Of a stretch of DNA of 64,000 bases, positions 26,107 through 36,000 are shown piece after piece (the first letter of the stretch is position 1; each line of letters opens with the position of its first letter). The stretch lies in contig NZ_LZKI01000197.1 of assembly GCF_001672755.1 (NCBI RefSeq), positions 1 through 64,000 on the forward strand, given 5' to 3'. The stretch is from Mycobacterium colombiense (GTDB lineage Bacteria; Actinomycetota; Actinomycetes; Mycobacteriales; Mycobacteriaceae). Below the pieces are notes generated by a model. That model saw nothing but the letters and a program-made list of their open reading frames with translations. It made no database searches and had not been told where the DNA came from. Position numbers and translations under genes: made by a program.

Positions 26107-27192
26107 GTGTCGGCGTCCCTGCCGGAGTTCCCCTGGGACACCCTGGCCGACGCGAAGGCGCAGGCCGGCAACCATCGGGACGGGATCGTCGACCTCTCCG
26201 TCGGCACCCCGGTCGACCCGGTCGCTCCCGTGATCCAGGAGGCGCTGGCCGCCGCAGCTTCGGCGTCGGGCTATCCCGCCACCGCGGGCACCGCCCGGCT
26301 GCGCGAATCGGCGGTCGCCGCGCTGGACCGCCGGTTCGGCATCACGGGGCTCACCGAGGCGGCCGTGCTCCCGGTCATCGGCAGCAAGGAGCTCATCGCC
26401 TGGCTGCCCACGCTGCTGGGCCTGGGCCCCGCGGACCTGATCGTGGTGCCCGAGTTGGCGTATCCGACGTATGACGTCGGGGCCAGGCTGGCCGGGGCGC
26501 GGGTGCTGCGCGCGGATTCGCTGACGCAGCTGGGCCCGCAATCGCCGTCGCTGTACTACCTGAACTCGCCGAGCAATCCGACCGGACGCGTCCTAGGGGT
26601 CGATCACCTGCGCAAAGTGGTCGGCTGGGCCCGCGACAGGGGCTGCCTGGTGGCCTCCGACGAGTGCTATCTGGGGCTGGGCTGGGACGATCAGCCGCTG
26701 TCGATCCTGCATCCCTCGGTGTGCGATGGCGACCACGCCGGCCTGCTCGCCATCCACTCCCTGTCGAAGAGCTCCTCGCTGGCCGGGTACCGGGCCGGTT
26801 TCGTCGCAGGAGACCCCGAGCTGGTCGCCGAGCTGCTCGCCGTGCGCAAGCACGCCGGGATGATGGTGCCGACGCCGGTGCAGGCGGCCATGGTGGCGGC
26901 CCTGGACGACGACGCCCACGAGCTGGCGCAGCGGGAGCGCTACGAACGGCGCCGCGCGGCCCTGCTGCCCGCGCTGCGGTCGGCCGGCTTCACCATCGAC
27001 TACTCCGAGGCCGGCCTCTATCTGTGGGCCACCCGCGGCGAGCCGTGCCATGACAGCGTCGCGTGGCTGGCGCAGCGCGGCATCCTGGTGGCGCCGGGCG
27101 ATTTCTACGGGCCGCGCGGTGCGCAGCACGTGCGGGTCGCACTGACCGCCAGCGACGAGCGGATCGCCGCCGCCGTGCAGCGGCTCGCCTAG
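26107..27192 (+). CDS. dapC: Succinyldiaminopimelate aminotransferase-like DapC
   Basis: A 361-residue class I/II PLP aminotransferase. The lysine that binds PLP is in HSLSKSSSLAGYR (about residues 218-230). YLNSPSNPTGR and the upstream DECYLGLGW segment are also typical. GTG 26107 gives MSASLPEFPWD as in Rv1178. In Corynebacterium the orthologous gene beside fdxC is dapC, transferring an amino group from glutamate to N-succinyl-2-amino-6-ketopimelate in lysine/DAP synthesis. M. tuberculosis has another candidate (Rv0858c), so the assignment is likely but not settled. The dapD 3' end at the window's right edge belongs to the same pathway. Confidence 0.82.
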   Translation: MSASLPEFPWDTLADAKAQAGNHRDGIVDLSVGTPVDPVAPVIQEALAAAASASGYPATAGTARLRESAVAALDRRFGITGLTEAAVLPVIGSKELIAWLPTLLGLGPADLIVVPELAYPTYDVGARLAGARVLRADSLTQLGPQSPSLYYLNSPSNPTGRVLGVDHLRKVVGWARDRGCLVASDECYLGLGWDDQPLSILHPSVCDGDHAGLLAIHSLSKSSSLAGYRAGFVAGDPELVAELLAVRKHAGMMVPTPVQAAMVAALDDDAHELAQRERYERRRAALLPALRSAGFTIDYSEAGLYLWATRGEPCHDSVAWLAQRGILVAPGDFYGPRGAQHVRVALTASDERIAAAVQRLA

Positions 27193-27281
27193 CCCGGCGC
27201 GCACCGCGTGGGCGCCCGGGGCGGCCGGGCGTGCACAATGCATCGGAGGCGTTTCACGTTCTCTGGGTAAGGACGGTGCTC

Positions 27282-29645
27282 GTGACCAGTGCGACCGGCA
27301 AGCTGCGCATCCCGCTTTCGCTAGGGGACATCGCCAGGCGGGTGTTCCTCGGAAAGCCGTTGATCACCGAGGACATCGCATCCGAGAAACTATCGAATTC
27401 CGTTGCGCTAGGCGCACTTTCGCCTGACGCTGTTTCCTCTGTCGCGTACGGTCCGGAGCAGATCCTGATCGAACTGTTGCCCCACGCCGGGCTGGCCGCA
27501 TTCCTGCTTCTGCTGCCCATCACCGGTGTCATCCTGTTGATCCTGGTGCTGGTGGCCGCCTCGTATCGGCAGGTGGTCATGGCCTACACCCGGGCCGGCG
27601 GTTCGTACATCGTCGCGCGCGACAATTTCGGGCCCAAGGTTGCGCAGATCGCCGCGGCTGCCCTGTTGATCGACTATGTGGTCACGGTCGCGGTGCAGTC
27701 TGCGGCCGGGACCGTCGCGGTGGTTTCGGCGATTCCCGCGCTGGGCCCGTACAGCCTCGAGCTCACCGTCGCCGTGGTGCTCGTGATCTGCTATGCCAAC
27801 CTGCGGGGCCTGAAGGAAGCGGGGTTGCCGTTCGCGGTGGCGACCTACTCCTTCATCGTGATGGTCGGGCTGACCATCGTGGTGGGCGTCGTCCGCGCGG
27901 CCATGGGGAACCTGCCGATCTACGATCCCGCCCACATGGCCGGCACGGTGCCGGTGCACCAGGGCAACGGGCTGGTGCTGGGCGCCACGATCTTGGTGCT
28001 GCTGCGGGCGTTCGCCAACGGCGGTTCGTCGCTGACCGGGGTCGAGGCGATCTCCAACACGGTCGATTACTTCCGAAAGCCCCAGGGCCGCAACGCGCGT
28101 CGAGTGCTGACCGCGATGGCCACCGTCCTCGGCCTGCTGCTGGCAGGCGTCGCCTACCTGGCCCACGTCACCCACGCGACGCCGTACCTGACGGAGTACC
28201 CCTCGGTGCTGTCGCAGATCGGCCGCGCCGTCTTCGGCACCGGCACCGTCGGCGACGTCTTCTACGTCATGGTCCAGGCGGCGACGGCGGCGATCTTGTT
28301 CACCGGCGCCAACACCAGCTTCAACGGCTTTCCGGCCCTGGCCAGTTTCGTCGCCGAGGACCGCTTCCTGCCCCGCCAGCTCACCAAACGTGGCCACCGC
28401 CTGGTGTTCTCGAACGGGATCATCACCCTGACGGCGCTGTCCGTCGCGTTGCTGGTGGCTACCGGCGGGTCGGTGAACGCGCTGGTGCCCTTCTACGCGA
28501 TCGGCGTGTTCACCGGCTTCTCGATGGCCGGCTACGGGATGACCAAACACCATCTGACGCACCGGGAACCGGGCTGGCGACGCCGGCTGGCGATCAACCT
28601 ATCCGCGGCGGTCCTGTCGACGATCGTGGTGGGCATCTTCGCGGTGGCGAAGTTCACCGAGGGCGCCTGGCTGGTGGTCGTCGTGTTCCCCTTGTTGGTG
28701 TTCATGCTGACCCGGCTCAACCGCGAATACCGCGCCGAGGCGGCCATCCTCGAGATGTTCCGCACCGACCGCCCGGAGCTGGTGAAGTACTCGCGGCACC
28801 GGGTGTTCGTGTTCGTCGACTCCGTCGACCTGGCGGTGATCGAGGCGTTGCGTTACGGCCGGGGCTTGCGGGCCGACGAGCTGATCGCGGTGCATTTCAT
28901 GGTCGACCCGGCCCACGCCGCACTACTGCGAAAGCGTTGGGACCATTTTGAACTCGACACTCCGCTGCGGATCGTGGATTGCCCCGACCGCCGGATCAGC
29001 CGGGCCGCGCAGCTACTGGTCGCCAAGGCGCTTGAGGAGAATGCGCGCACCAATGTGACGGTGCTGCTGCCGCGTCGGACCTTCGCGCGGCTGTTGGGCC
29101 GAGTGCTGCACGACCGCACCGCCGACAAGATCTCGCGAGCGGTCAGCCTGATCCCCGACGCCGCGGCGACGATCGTGCCCTACGACGTCGAATCACGGAT
29201 CAGGGAGGCCTACCCCGACACCTTCGAGCAAAAGATCGGGGAGGGCGTCGACAAGCTCGAGGCGTGGGTGTCCCAGGACGAGGACCGGAAGGTCGACGCC
29301 TACGAACACCCGGACCGGCCCCGGTCGGTGATCATGGTGGCGGGCCTGATCTCCGGGCAGCGCGCCAGCGTCGAGGGGCGCGTCAGCGAGGTCGAAGACG
29401 TCACCACCCGCGGCCGGACCCACCGGCAGATCGTCGTCGGAGACAGCACCGGCGAAATGACCGTCACCTTCCGCCCGGGCAACGGGGGCGCCGACATCCA
29501 GCCCGGGCAGGTACTGAGGATCACCGGGAAGGCCCGCCAGACCGGCACCCGGGCCATCTCGATGCTCGACCCGGCATATCAGGTCATCGAGGACCCCGCG
29601 AAGGACGCCGAATCCGGGGATTCCGACCGAGACGGCGATACGTAG
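27282..29645 (+). CDS. APC-family permease (KimA/YdaO-like) with C-terminal OB-fold
   Basis: A 787-residue protein. About 12 hydrophobic helices occupy residues 60-490 and include the APC feature SPDAVSSVAYGPEQIL near the N-terminus. A soluble region (about 495-680) contains VFVFVDSVDLAVIEALRYGR and resembles the regulatory domain of KimA-type potassium importers and Rv2690c. The last ~100 residues (RASVEGRVSEVEDVTTRGRT... to GQVLRITGKARQTGTR) look like an OB-fold nucleic-acid-binding domain, as in RecG wedge or Rv2694c. A potassium importer is likely; an amino acid substrate is the alternative. GTG 27282 follows AAGGA; GTG 27276 and 27231 are alternatives. Confidence 0.78.
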   Translation: MTSATGKLRIPLSLGDIARRVFLGKPLITEDIASEKLSNSVALGALSPDAVSSVAYGPEQILIELLPHAGLAAFLLLLPITGVILLILVLVAASYRQVVMAYTRAGGSYIVARDNFGPKVAQIAAAALLIDYVVTVAVQSAAGTVAVVSAIPALGPYSLELTVAVVLVICYANLRGLKEAGLPFAVATYSFIVMVGLTIVVGVVRAAMGNLPIYDPAHMAGTVPVHQGNGLVLGATILVLLRAFANGGSSLTGVEAISNTVDYFRKPQGRNARRVLTAMATVLGLLLAGVAYLAHVTHATPYLTEYPSVLSQIGRAVFGTGTVGDVFYVMVQAATAAILFTGANTSFNGFPALASFVAEDRFLPRQLTKRGHRLVFSNGIITLTALSVALLVATGGSVNALVPFYAIGVFTGFSMAGYGMTKHHLTHREPGWRRRLAINLSAAVLSTIVVGIFAVAKFTEGAWLVVVVFPLLVFMLTRLNREYRAEAAILEMFRTDRPELVKYSRHRVFVFVDSVDLAVIEALRYGRGLRADELIAVHFMVDPAHAALLRKRWDHFELDTPLRIVDCPDRRISRAAQLLVAKALEENARTNVTVLLPRRTFARLLGRVLHDRTADKISRAVSLIPDAAATIVPYDVESRIREAYPDTFEQKIGEGVDKLEAWVSQDEDRKVDAYEHPDRPRSVIMVAGLISGQRASVEGRVSEVEDVTTRGRTHRQIVVGDSTGEMTVTFRPGNGGADIQPGQVLRITGKARQTGTRAISMLDPAYQVIEDPAKDAESGDSDRDGDT

Positions 29646-29955
29646 CCCCGCGCGTCCGGCACCCCGAACGAATTACTTTGGAAACAAAGAAATTTCGGCG
29701 CCGCTCCCGGTCGGCGCAGCCGTCGCCGGCGGCGCAGCGCGACGACACCGGGCATTGACGGCGGCCGACGGTACGCGATCCCCCGGGGTAGGGGCGGCGG
29801 CCGTGCGTCGCGGCCCACCGGCGGGACCGGGATTTTCGGAATTGCGTAGTCACGGCGCGGGTTTCGCGCCACTCGGGACTTCCCGTCAAGTTTTCGATAC
29901 GCCCAGACGAGATTACTCACTCCCGCTAAGCTGACGGCATTCGAATGTAAACTGA

Positions 29956-29984
29956 CACGTGCATAATTACGCCGGAAACACGTG
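29956..29984. promoter_or_regulatory. Paired CACGTG sites upstream of the PKS
   Basis: Two identical self-complementary hexamers are separated by 17 bases (start-to-start distance 23, about two helical turns). They lie 97-120 bases before the PKS start and could bind a dimeric regulator on one face of the DNA. Confidence 0.3.
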
Positions 29985-29993
29985 AGAAAGATG

Positions 29994-30027
29994 GTGCGCG
30001 CCGAGGCTCAGGGGCCCCGGTGCGCAC
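29994..30027 (+). repeat. Stem-loop in the PKS leader
   Basis: GTGCGCGCC (29994-30002) pairs with GGTGCGCAC (30019-30027), eight Watson-Crick pairs plus one G-U in RNA. The 16-base loop contains the palindrome GGGGCCCC (30011-30018). It ends 53 bases before the proposed start codon and could affect leader folding. No known riboswitch is recognised. Confidence 0.35.
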
Positions 30028-30080
30028 GCGCGGCTATCGAATGCCCGAGGTAAGTGGGCGAGGATAGGGGAACTTGCACT

Positions 30081-33000
30081 TTGCGTGCCGCACACGCCAC
30101 ACCCGTTGCCGTCATCGGGATGGCCTGCCGACTCCCCGGCGGGATCGACTCCCCGCAACGCCTCTGGGACGCGCTGCTGCGCGGTGACGACCTCGTTGGC
30201 GAAATTCCCGCCGACCGGTGGGATGCGGATCTGTTCTACGACCCCGAGCCCGGCGTACCCGGCCGATCGGTAACCCGCTGGGGCGCGTTCCTCGACGACG
30301 TCGGCGGCTTCGACTGCGACTTCTTCGGAATGACCGAGCGCGAGGCCACCGCGATCGACCCGCAACACCGCCTGCTGCTGGAGACATCCTGGGATGCCCT
30401 TGAGCACGCCGGCCTGGACCCCGCTTCCCTGATCCACTCGCAGACCGGAGTGTTCGTCGGCCTGACGCACGGCGACTACGAACTGCTGGCCGCCGACTGC
30501 GGCGCGGCCGAAGGGCCGTACGGATTCACCGGCACCAGCAACAGCTTCGCGTCCGGGCGGGTGGCCTACACCCTCGGCCTGCACGGTCCGGCGGTCACGG
30601 TGGACACGGCGTGCTCGTCGGGGCTGATGGCCGTCCACCAGGCGTGCGGCAGTCTCGGCAGCGGCGAATCCGACCTCACCCTGGCCGGTGGCGTCGTGGT
30701 GACCCTGGAACCGCGCAAGTCCGTTTCGGGTTCGCTGCAGGGCATGCTGTCCCCGACCGGACGCTGCCACGCCTTCGACGTCCGCGCCGACGGCTTCGTG
30801 TCCGGGGAGGGCTGCGTCATGCTGCTGCTGAAGCGGCTCGACGACGCGCAGCGCGACGGCGACCGCATCCTGGCGGTGCTGCGCGGCACCGCGGCCAATC
30901 AGGACGGCCGCACCGTGAACATCGCGGCGCCGTCGGAAGCGGCTCAGGTCGCCGTCTACCGGAAGGCCCTGGAGATCGCGGCGGTCGACGCGGCCACGAT
31001 CGGGTTGGTCGAGGCGCACGGCACCGGCACCCCGGTCGGCGATCCAATCGAATTCGCCAGCCTGGCCGCGGTATACGGCACCGGCAGCCGCTGCGCCCTG
31101 GGATCGGTGAAGACCAACTTCGGCCACACGCAGTCGACGTCCGGGCCGCTGGGACTGATGAAGGCGATCCTCGCGCTGCAGCACGCCGTGGTACCCCAGA
31201 ACCTGCACTTCACCCGACTCCCCGACGAGATGGCCCGGATCGCTACAAATCTTTTTGTGCCGCAGAGTAATACGCCCTGGCCCACCAATGGCCACCACCC
31301 GCGACGCGCCGCGGTGTCGTCATACGGGATGTCGGGCACCAACGTGCACGCCATCCTGGAACAGGCCCCCGAACAGGCACCGGCGCAGGTGTCCGGCGAA
31401 CCGGCGGGCTCGCCGCTACTGTTTCCCCTGTCGGCCACCTCCGCCGAGCAGCTGCGTGTCACGGCCGCCCGGCTGGCGGACTGGCTGGACGAGCGCGGCG
31501 CCCTGGACGGCGAAAGTAGCGCGGGCCTACGGGATCTGGGCTACACGCTGGCGCGCCGGCGGGCGCACCGGCCGGTGCGGACCGTGCTCTCGGCCAACAG
31601 TCTCGGCGAGTTGCGCACCGGGTTGCGCGCGGTCGCCGACAGCGACATCCCGTACCAGCCCGCGGTGGGGCAAGGTGACCGCGGACCGGTGTGGGTTTTC
31701 TCCGGCCAGGGTTCGCAATGGCCGAAGATGGGCGCCGAACTACTGGCCGAGGAGCCGGTGTTCGCCACGACCATCGCGGCCATCGAGCCGCTGATCGCCG
31801 CGGAATCCGGCTTTTCGGTGACCGAAGCCTTGTCGGCGCCGGAGACGATGGCCGGCATCGACAAGGTGCAGCCGACGATCTTCGCGATGCAGGTCGCGCT
31901 CGCCGAGACGATGAAGTGCTACGGGGTGCGCCCCGGCGCCGTCATCGGGCATTCGCTCGGAGAATCGGCCGCGGCCGTCGTCGCCGGCGGGTTGTCGGTC
32001 GCCGACGGTGTGCGCGTCATCTGCCGTCGCTCGAAGCTGATGGCGCGGATCGCGGGCAGCGGCGCGATGGCATCGGTGGAACTGCCGGGGCAGCAGGTGT
32101 TGTCCGAGCTTTCGATTCGCGGCATCTCCGACGTGGTGCTCTCCGTGGTCGCGTCGCCGACATCGACCGTCGTCGGCGGTGACACGCAGATCATCCGCGA
32201 TCTGGTCGCGGCCTGGCAGCAGCAGGACGTGATGGCGCGCGAGGTGGCCGTGGACGTCGCCTCGCATTCTCCGCAGGTGGAACCGATCCTCGACGAGCTG
32301 GTCGAGGCCCTCGCCGAGTTGCAACCGACGGCGCCCGAGGTTCCGTACTATTCCGCGACACTGTGGGATCCGCGCGAACGACCGTCGTTCACCGGCGACT
32401 ACTGGGCCGAAAACCTGCGCCACACAGTGCGATTCGCGGCCGCGGTGCAGGCGGCCCTCAAGGATGGGTTCCGCGTCTTCGGTGAGCTGGCGCCACATCC
32501 GCTGCTGACGCACGCCGTCGAGCAGAACGCCGGCAGCCTGGACATGCCGATCGCCGCCCTGCCGGCCATGCGCCGCGACCAAGAGCTGCCGTTCGGTTTG
32601 CGCGGCTTCGTCGCCGACGTGCACAGCGCCGGCGCCCGGGTCGACTTCGCCGTCCAGTACCCGACCGGCCGATTGGTGGATGCCCCGCTACCGACGTGGA
32701 CCCGCCGCCGGCTGATGCTCAGCCGGGAGGCGAACGAGCAGGCTTACGGCGCCTCGGTCCAGGCGGTGCACCCCCTGCTCGGTGCGCACGTGCATCTGCG
32801 GGAGGAACCCGAGCGCCACGTCTGGCAGGGCGACATCGGCACCGGCGCCCACCCGTGGCTCGCAGACCACCAGATACACAGTGTCGCGGCGTTTCCCGCC
32901 GCCGCCTATTGCGAGATGGCGCTCGCGGCCGCGCGCGCGATCCTCGGGGAAGGCGCCGAGGTTCGCGACGTCGCGTTCGAGCGGACGCTGTTGCTGGGCG

Positions 33001-36000
33001 ACGAGACGCCGGCGTCGTCTGTCGCGACGGTCGCCGCGCCGGGCGTCCTCGACTTCACCGTGGACACCCACGAGGACGGCGAACGCGTCCGCCGGGCGAG
33101 CGCGGTCCTGCATGCCGGCGCGGGAGACGGCGCGGACTCGGCCGAGCCGCAGCATCCGCCCGCGCACGACGTGGACACGCTGATCGCCAACCACCCGTCA
33201 CGCATGGACGCTGCGGAATTGCGAAAGGCGTTTGACGCCACGGGAATTCACTATGGGCCGGCATTTTCGGGTCTGGCCGCGGTGCTGGTTGCCGACGGGG
33301 AGATCACCACGGTGCTTGCCGAAGTGGCACTGCCTGGCGCCATTCGCTCGCAGCAGTCGGCCTACGCCGCGCACCCGGCTCTGCTCGACGCGTGCTTCCA
33401 GTCGGTCGTCGTTTCACCCGAGGTGCAGAAGGCCGGTGCCGGCGGCCTGCTATTGCCGGTCGGCGTGCGCAGGCTGCGCAACTATCACTCGACGCGTAAC
33501 GCGCGATACTGCCTCACCCGGGTCACGTCCTGGCAACCCGGCGAATGCGAGGCGGACCTCGACGTGCTGGACCGGTCCGGGACCGTGCTGTTGACCGTCG
33601 AGGGACTCCGGCTGTCCGGCGGCACGTCCGAACACGAACACGCTTACCGGCTGCTCAACGAGCGGTTGTTGACCATCGAGTGGGAGGCCCGGGAGCTGCC
33701 CGAGGCCGCGCACGGCGAGCCCGGCTCGTGGGTGCTGCTCGACGCGTCCGAGGATCACGACCCGTTGCCGGTGCGGCTCGCGGAGGTGCTGAATTCCGGT
33801 GGCTCGCAATGCACAACGGTGCCGGTGCCGCTCGGGGCCGTCGACGCCGCACAGCTGCGGACGCTGCTGTCCGGCGCCGGCGCGACCGCCTCCAACGGTC
33901 ACCGCCCGCTGAAGGGGCTGACCGGCGTGGTGGTGGTGGCCGCGGCGTCCGCGGGCGACCCCCACACGCAGCGGCGCGGCCGGGATCACGTGTCGCACCT
34001 CGCGGCCGTCGCCCGCGAGCTCTCGGAGCTGCCGGGGGAGTCGCCGCGGCTGTACGTGGTGACCCGCCACGCCGCGAGCGTTTCAGCCGGTGATACGGCG
34101 AACCTCGCGCAGGCCGGGCTGCGCGGACTGATGCGGGTGATCGACTCCGAGCATCCGCATCTGAGCGCCACCCAGATCGATGTTGACGACGCGACCGATC
34201 CCGAACAGGTTGCGCTGCAATTGAAAAGCGGATCAGAAGAGGACGAGACCGCCTGGCGCGGCGGGCAGTGGTACGCCGCGCGGCTGCGGCCCGGTCCGCT
34301 CCGCCCGACCGAGCGGCGCACCACCGTCGTCGATCACGAGCGCGACGGCATGCGCCTACAGATCCGCACCCCCGGTGACCTCGAATCGCTGGAGTTCGCC
34401 GCGTTCGACCGGGTGCCGCCGGGGCCGGGGGAGATCGAGGTGGCTGTGTCGTCGTCGACCGTCAACTTCGCGGATGTGCTTGTCGCCTTTGGCCGTTACC
34501 CCACGTTCGAGGGTTACCAGCAGCAGTTGGGCGGCGACTTCGCCGGCGTGGTGACCGCCGTCGGCCCGGACGTCACCGAGCACAAGGTCGGCGACCACGT
34601 CGGCGGAATGTCCCGCAACGGATGCTGGGGCACGTTCGTCGTCGCCGACGCCCGGCACGCGGTTGCGCTGCCGCCCGAGATGCCGCTGAAAGAAGCGGCC
34701 GCGGTGCCGACCGCGTCCGCGACCGCGTGGTACGGCCTGCACGACCTGGCGCACATCGCACCGACCGACAAGGTCCTCATCCATTCCGGAACCGGTGGCG
34801 TCGGCCAGGCGGCCATCGCGATCGCCCGGGCCGTGGGCTGTGAGATCTTCGCGACCGCGGGCAGCCCGCAGCGCCGGAAGCTGTTGCAGGACATGGGTGT
34901 TGAACACGTCTACGACTCGCGCAGCACGGAGTTCGCCGACCAGATTCGCCGTGACACCGACGGATACGGGGTCGACGTGGTGCTCAACTCGCTGCCCGGC
35001 GCCGCGCAACGTGCGGGAATCGACTTGCTGGCCTTGGGCGGACGCTTCATCGAGCTGGGCAAGCGGGACGTCTACGGCGACACCCATCTGGGGTTGTTCC
35101 CGTTCCGGCGCAACCTGTCGCTGTTCGTCGTCGACCTCGCGCTGCTGACGTTCAGCCACCCGCACACGGTTCGGTGCCTGTTGACCACCGTGTACCAGCG
35201 CACCGCCGCCGGTGAACTGCCCTTGCCGCGCACCACGCACTATCCGCTGCACGACGCTGCCGCGGCGGTGCGTCTGGTCGCCGGCGCGGGACACACCGGC
35301 AAGGTGGTGCTGCAGGTACCGCGGGCGGGAAGCAGTGTGGCGGCGGTGCCGCCGGACAAGGTGCGGCCGTTCCGCGCCGACGGCGCCTACATCATCACCG
35401 GTGGAAACGGCGGCCTGGGCTTGTTCCTGGCCGGCGAGATGGCTTCCGCGGGCTGTGGGCGGATCGTGCTCAACTCCCGTTCGCAACCCAATGGGCAAGC
35501 GCGCGAAGCTATCGAGCTACTTCGCGGCGCAGGAGCCGACATCGCGGTGGAGTGCGGTGACATCGCCGCACCGCAAACGGCCGACCGGCTGGTGGCGTGT
35601 GCGACTGCCACCGGGCTGCCGGTGCGGGGCGTGCTGCACGCGGCGGCGGTGGTCGAGGACGCCACGCTAGCGAATGTCACCGACGAACTCATCGACCGGT
35701 GTTGGGCGCCAAAGGTCGACGGCGCGTGGAACCTTCATCACGCCCTGCGGGAAGAAAGCACCGGCCGGCCACTGGACTGGTTCTGCTCCTTCTCGTCGGC
35801 CGCCGCGCTGGTGGGGTCGCCGGGGCAGGGCGCCTACGCCGCGGCCAACGCCTGGCTGGACGCGTTCGCGTATTGGCGCCGCGCCCAGGGTCTTCCGGCC
35901 ACCTCGATCGCGTGGGGCGCGTGGTCCGAGGTCGGCCGCGCCACGGCCCTTGCCGAGGACGCCGGCGTCGCGATCACGCCGGACGAGGGTTTCCGCGCCT

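Larger units (their letters stand above)
29646..30080. other. 435-base leader and promoter region of the PKS gene
   Basis: No gene is supported. The section 29900-29990 is AT-richer than its surroundings and should contain the promoter. It holds two CACGTG sites at 29956-29961 and 29979-29984. A stem-loop follows at 29994-30027. Several G/C runs at 29780-29830 show no clear structure. Confidence 0.45.

Noticed and set aside
34356..35498. 380-residue minus-strand frame inside the PKS
   Set aside because: Lies antisense to the ER and KR domains; no domain recognised.
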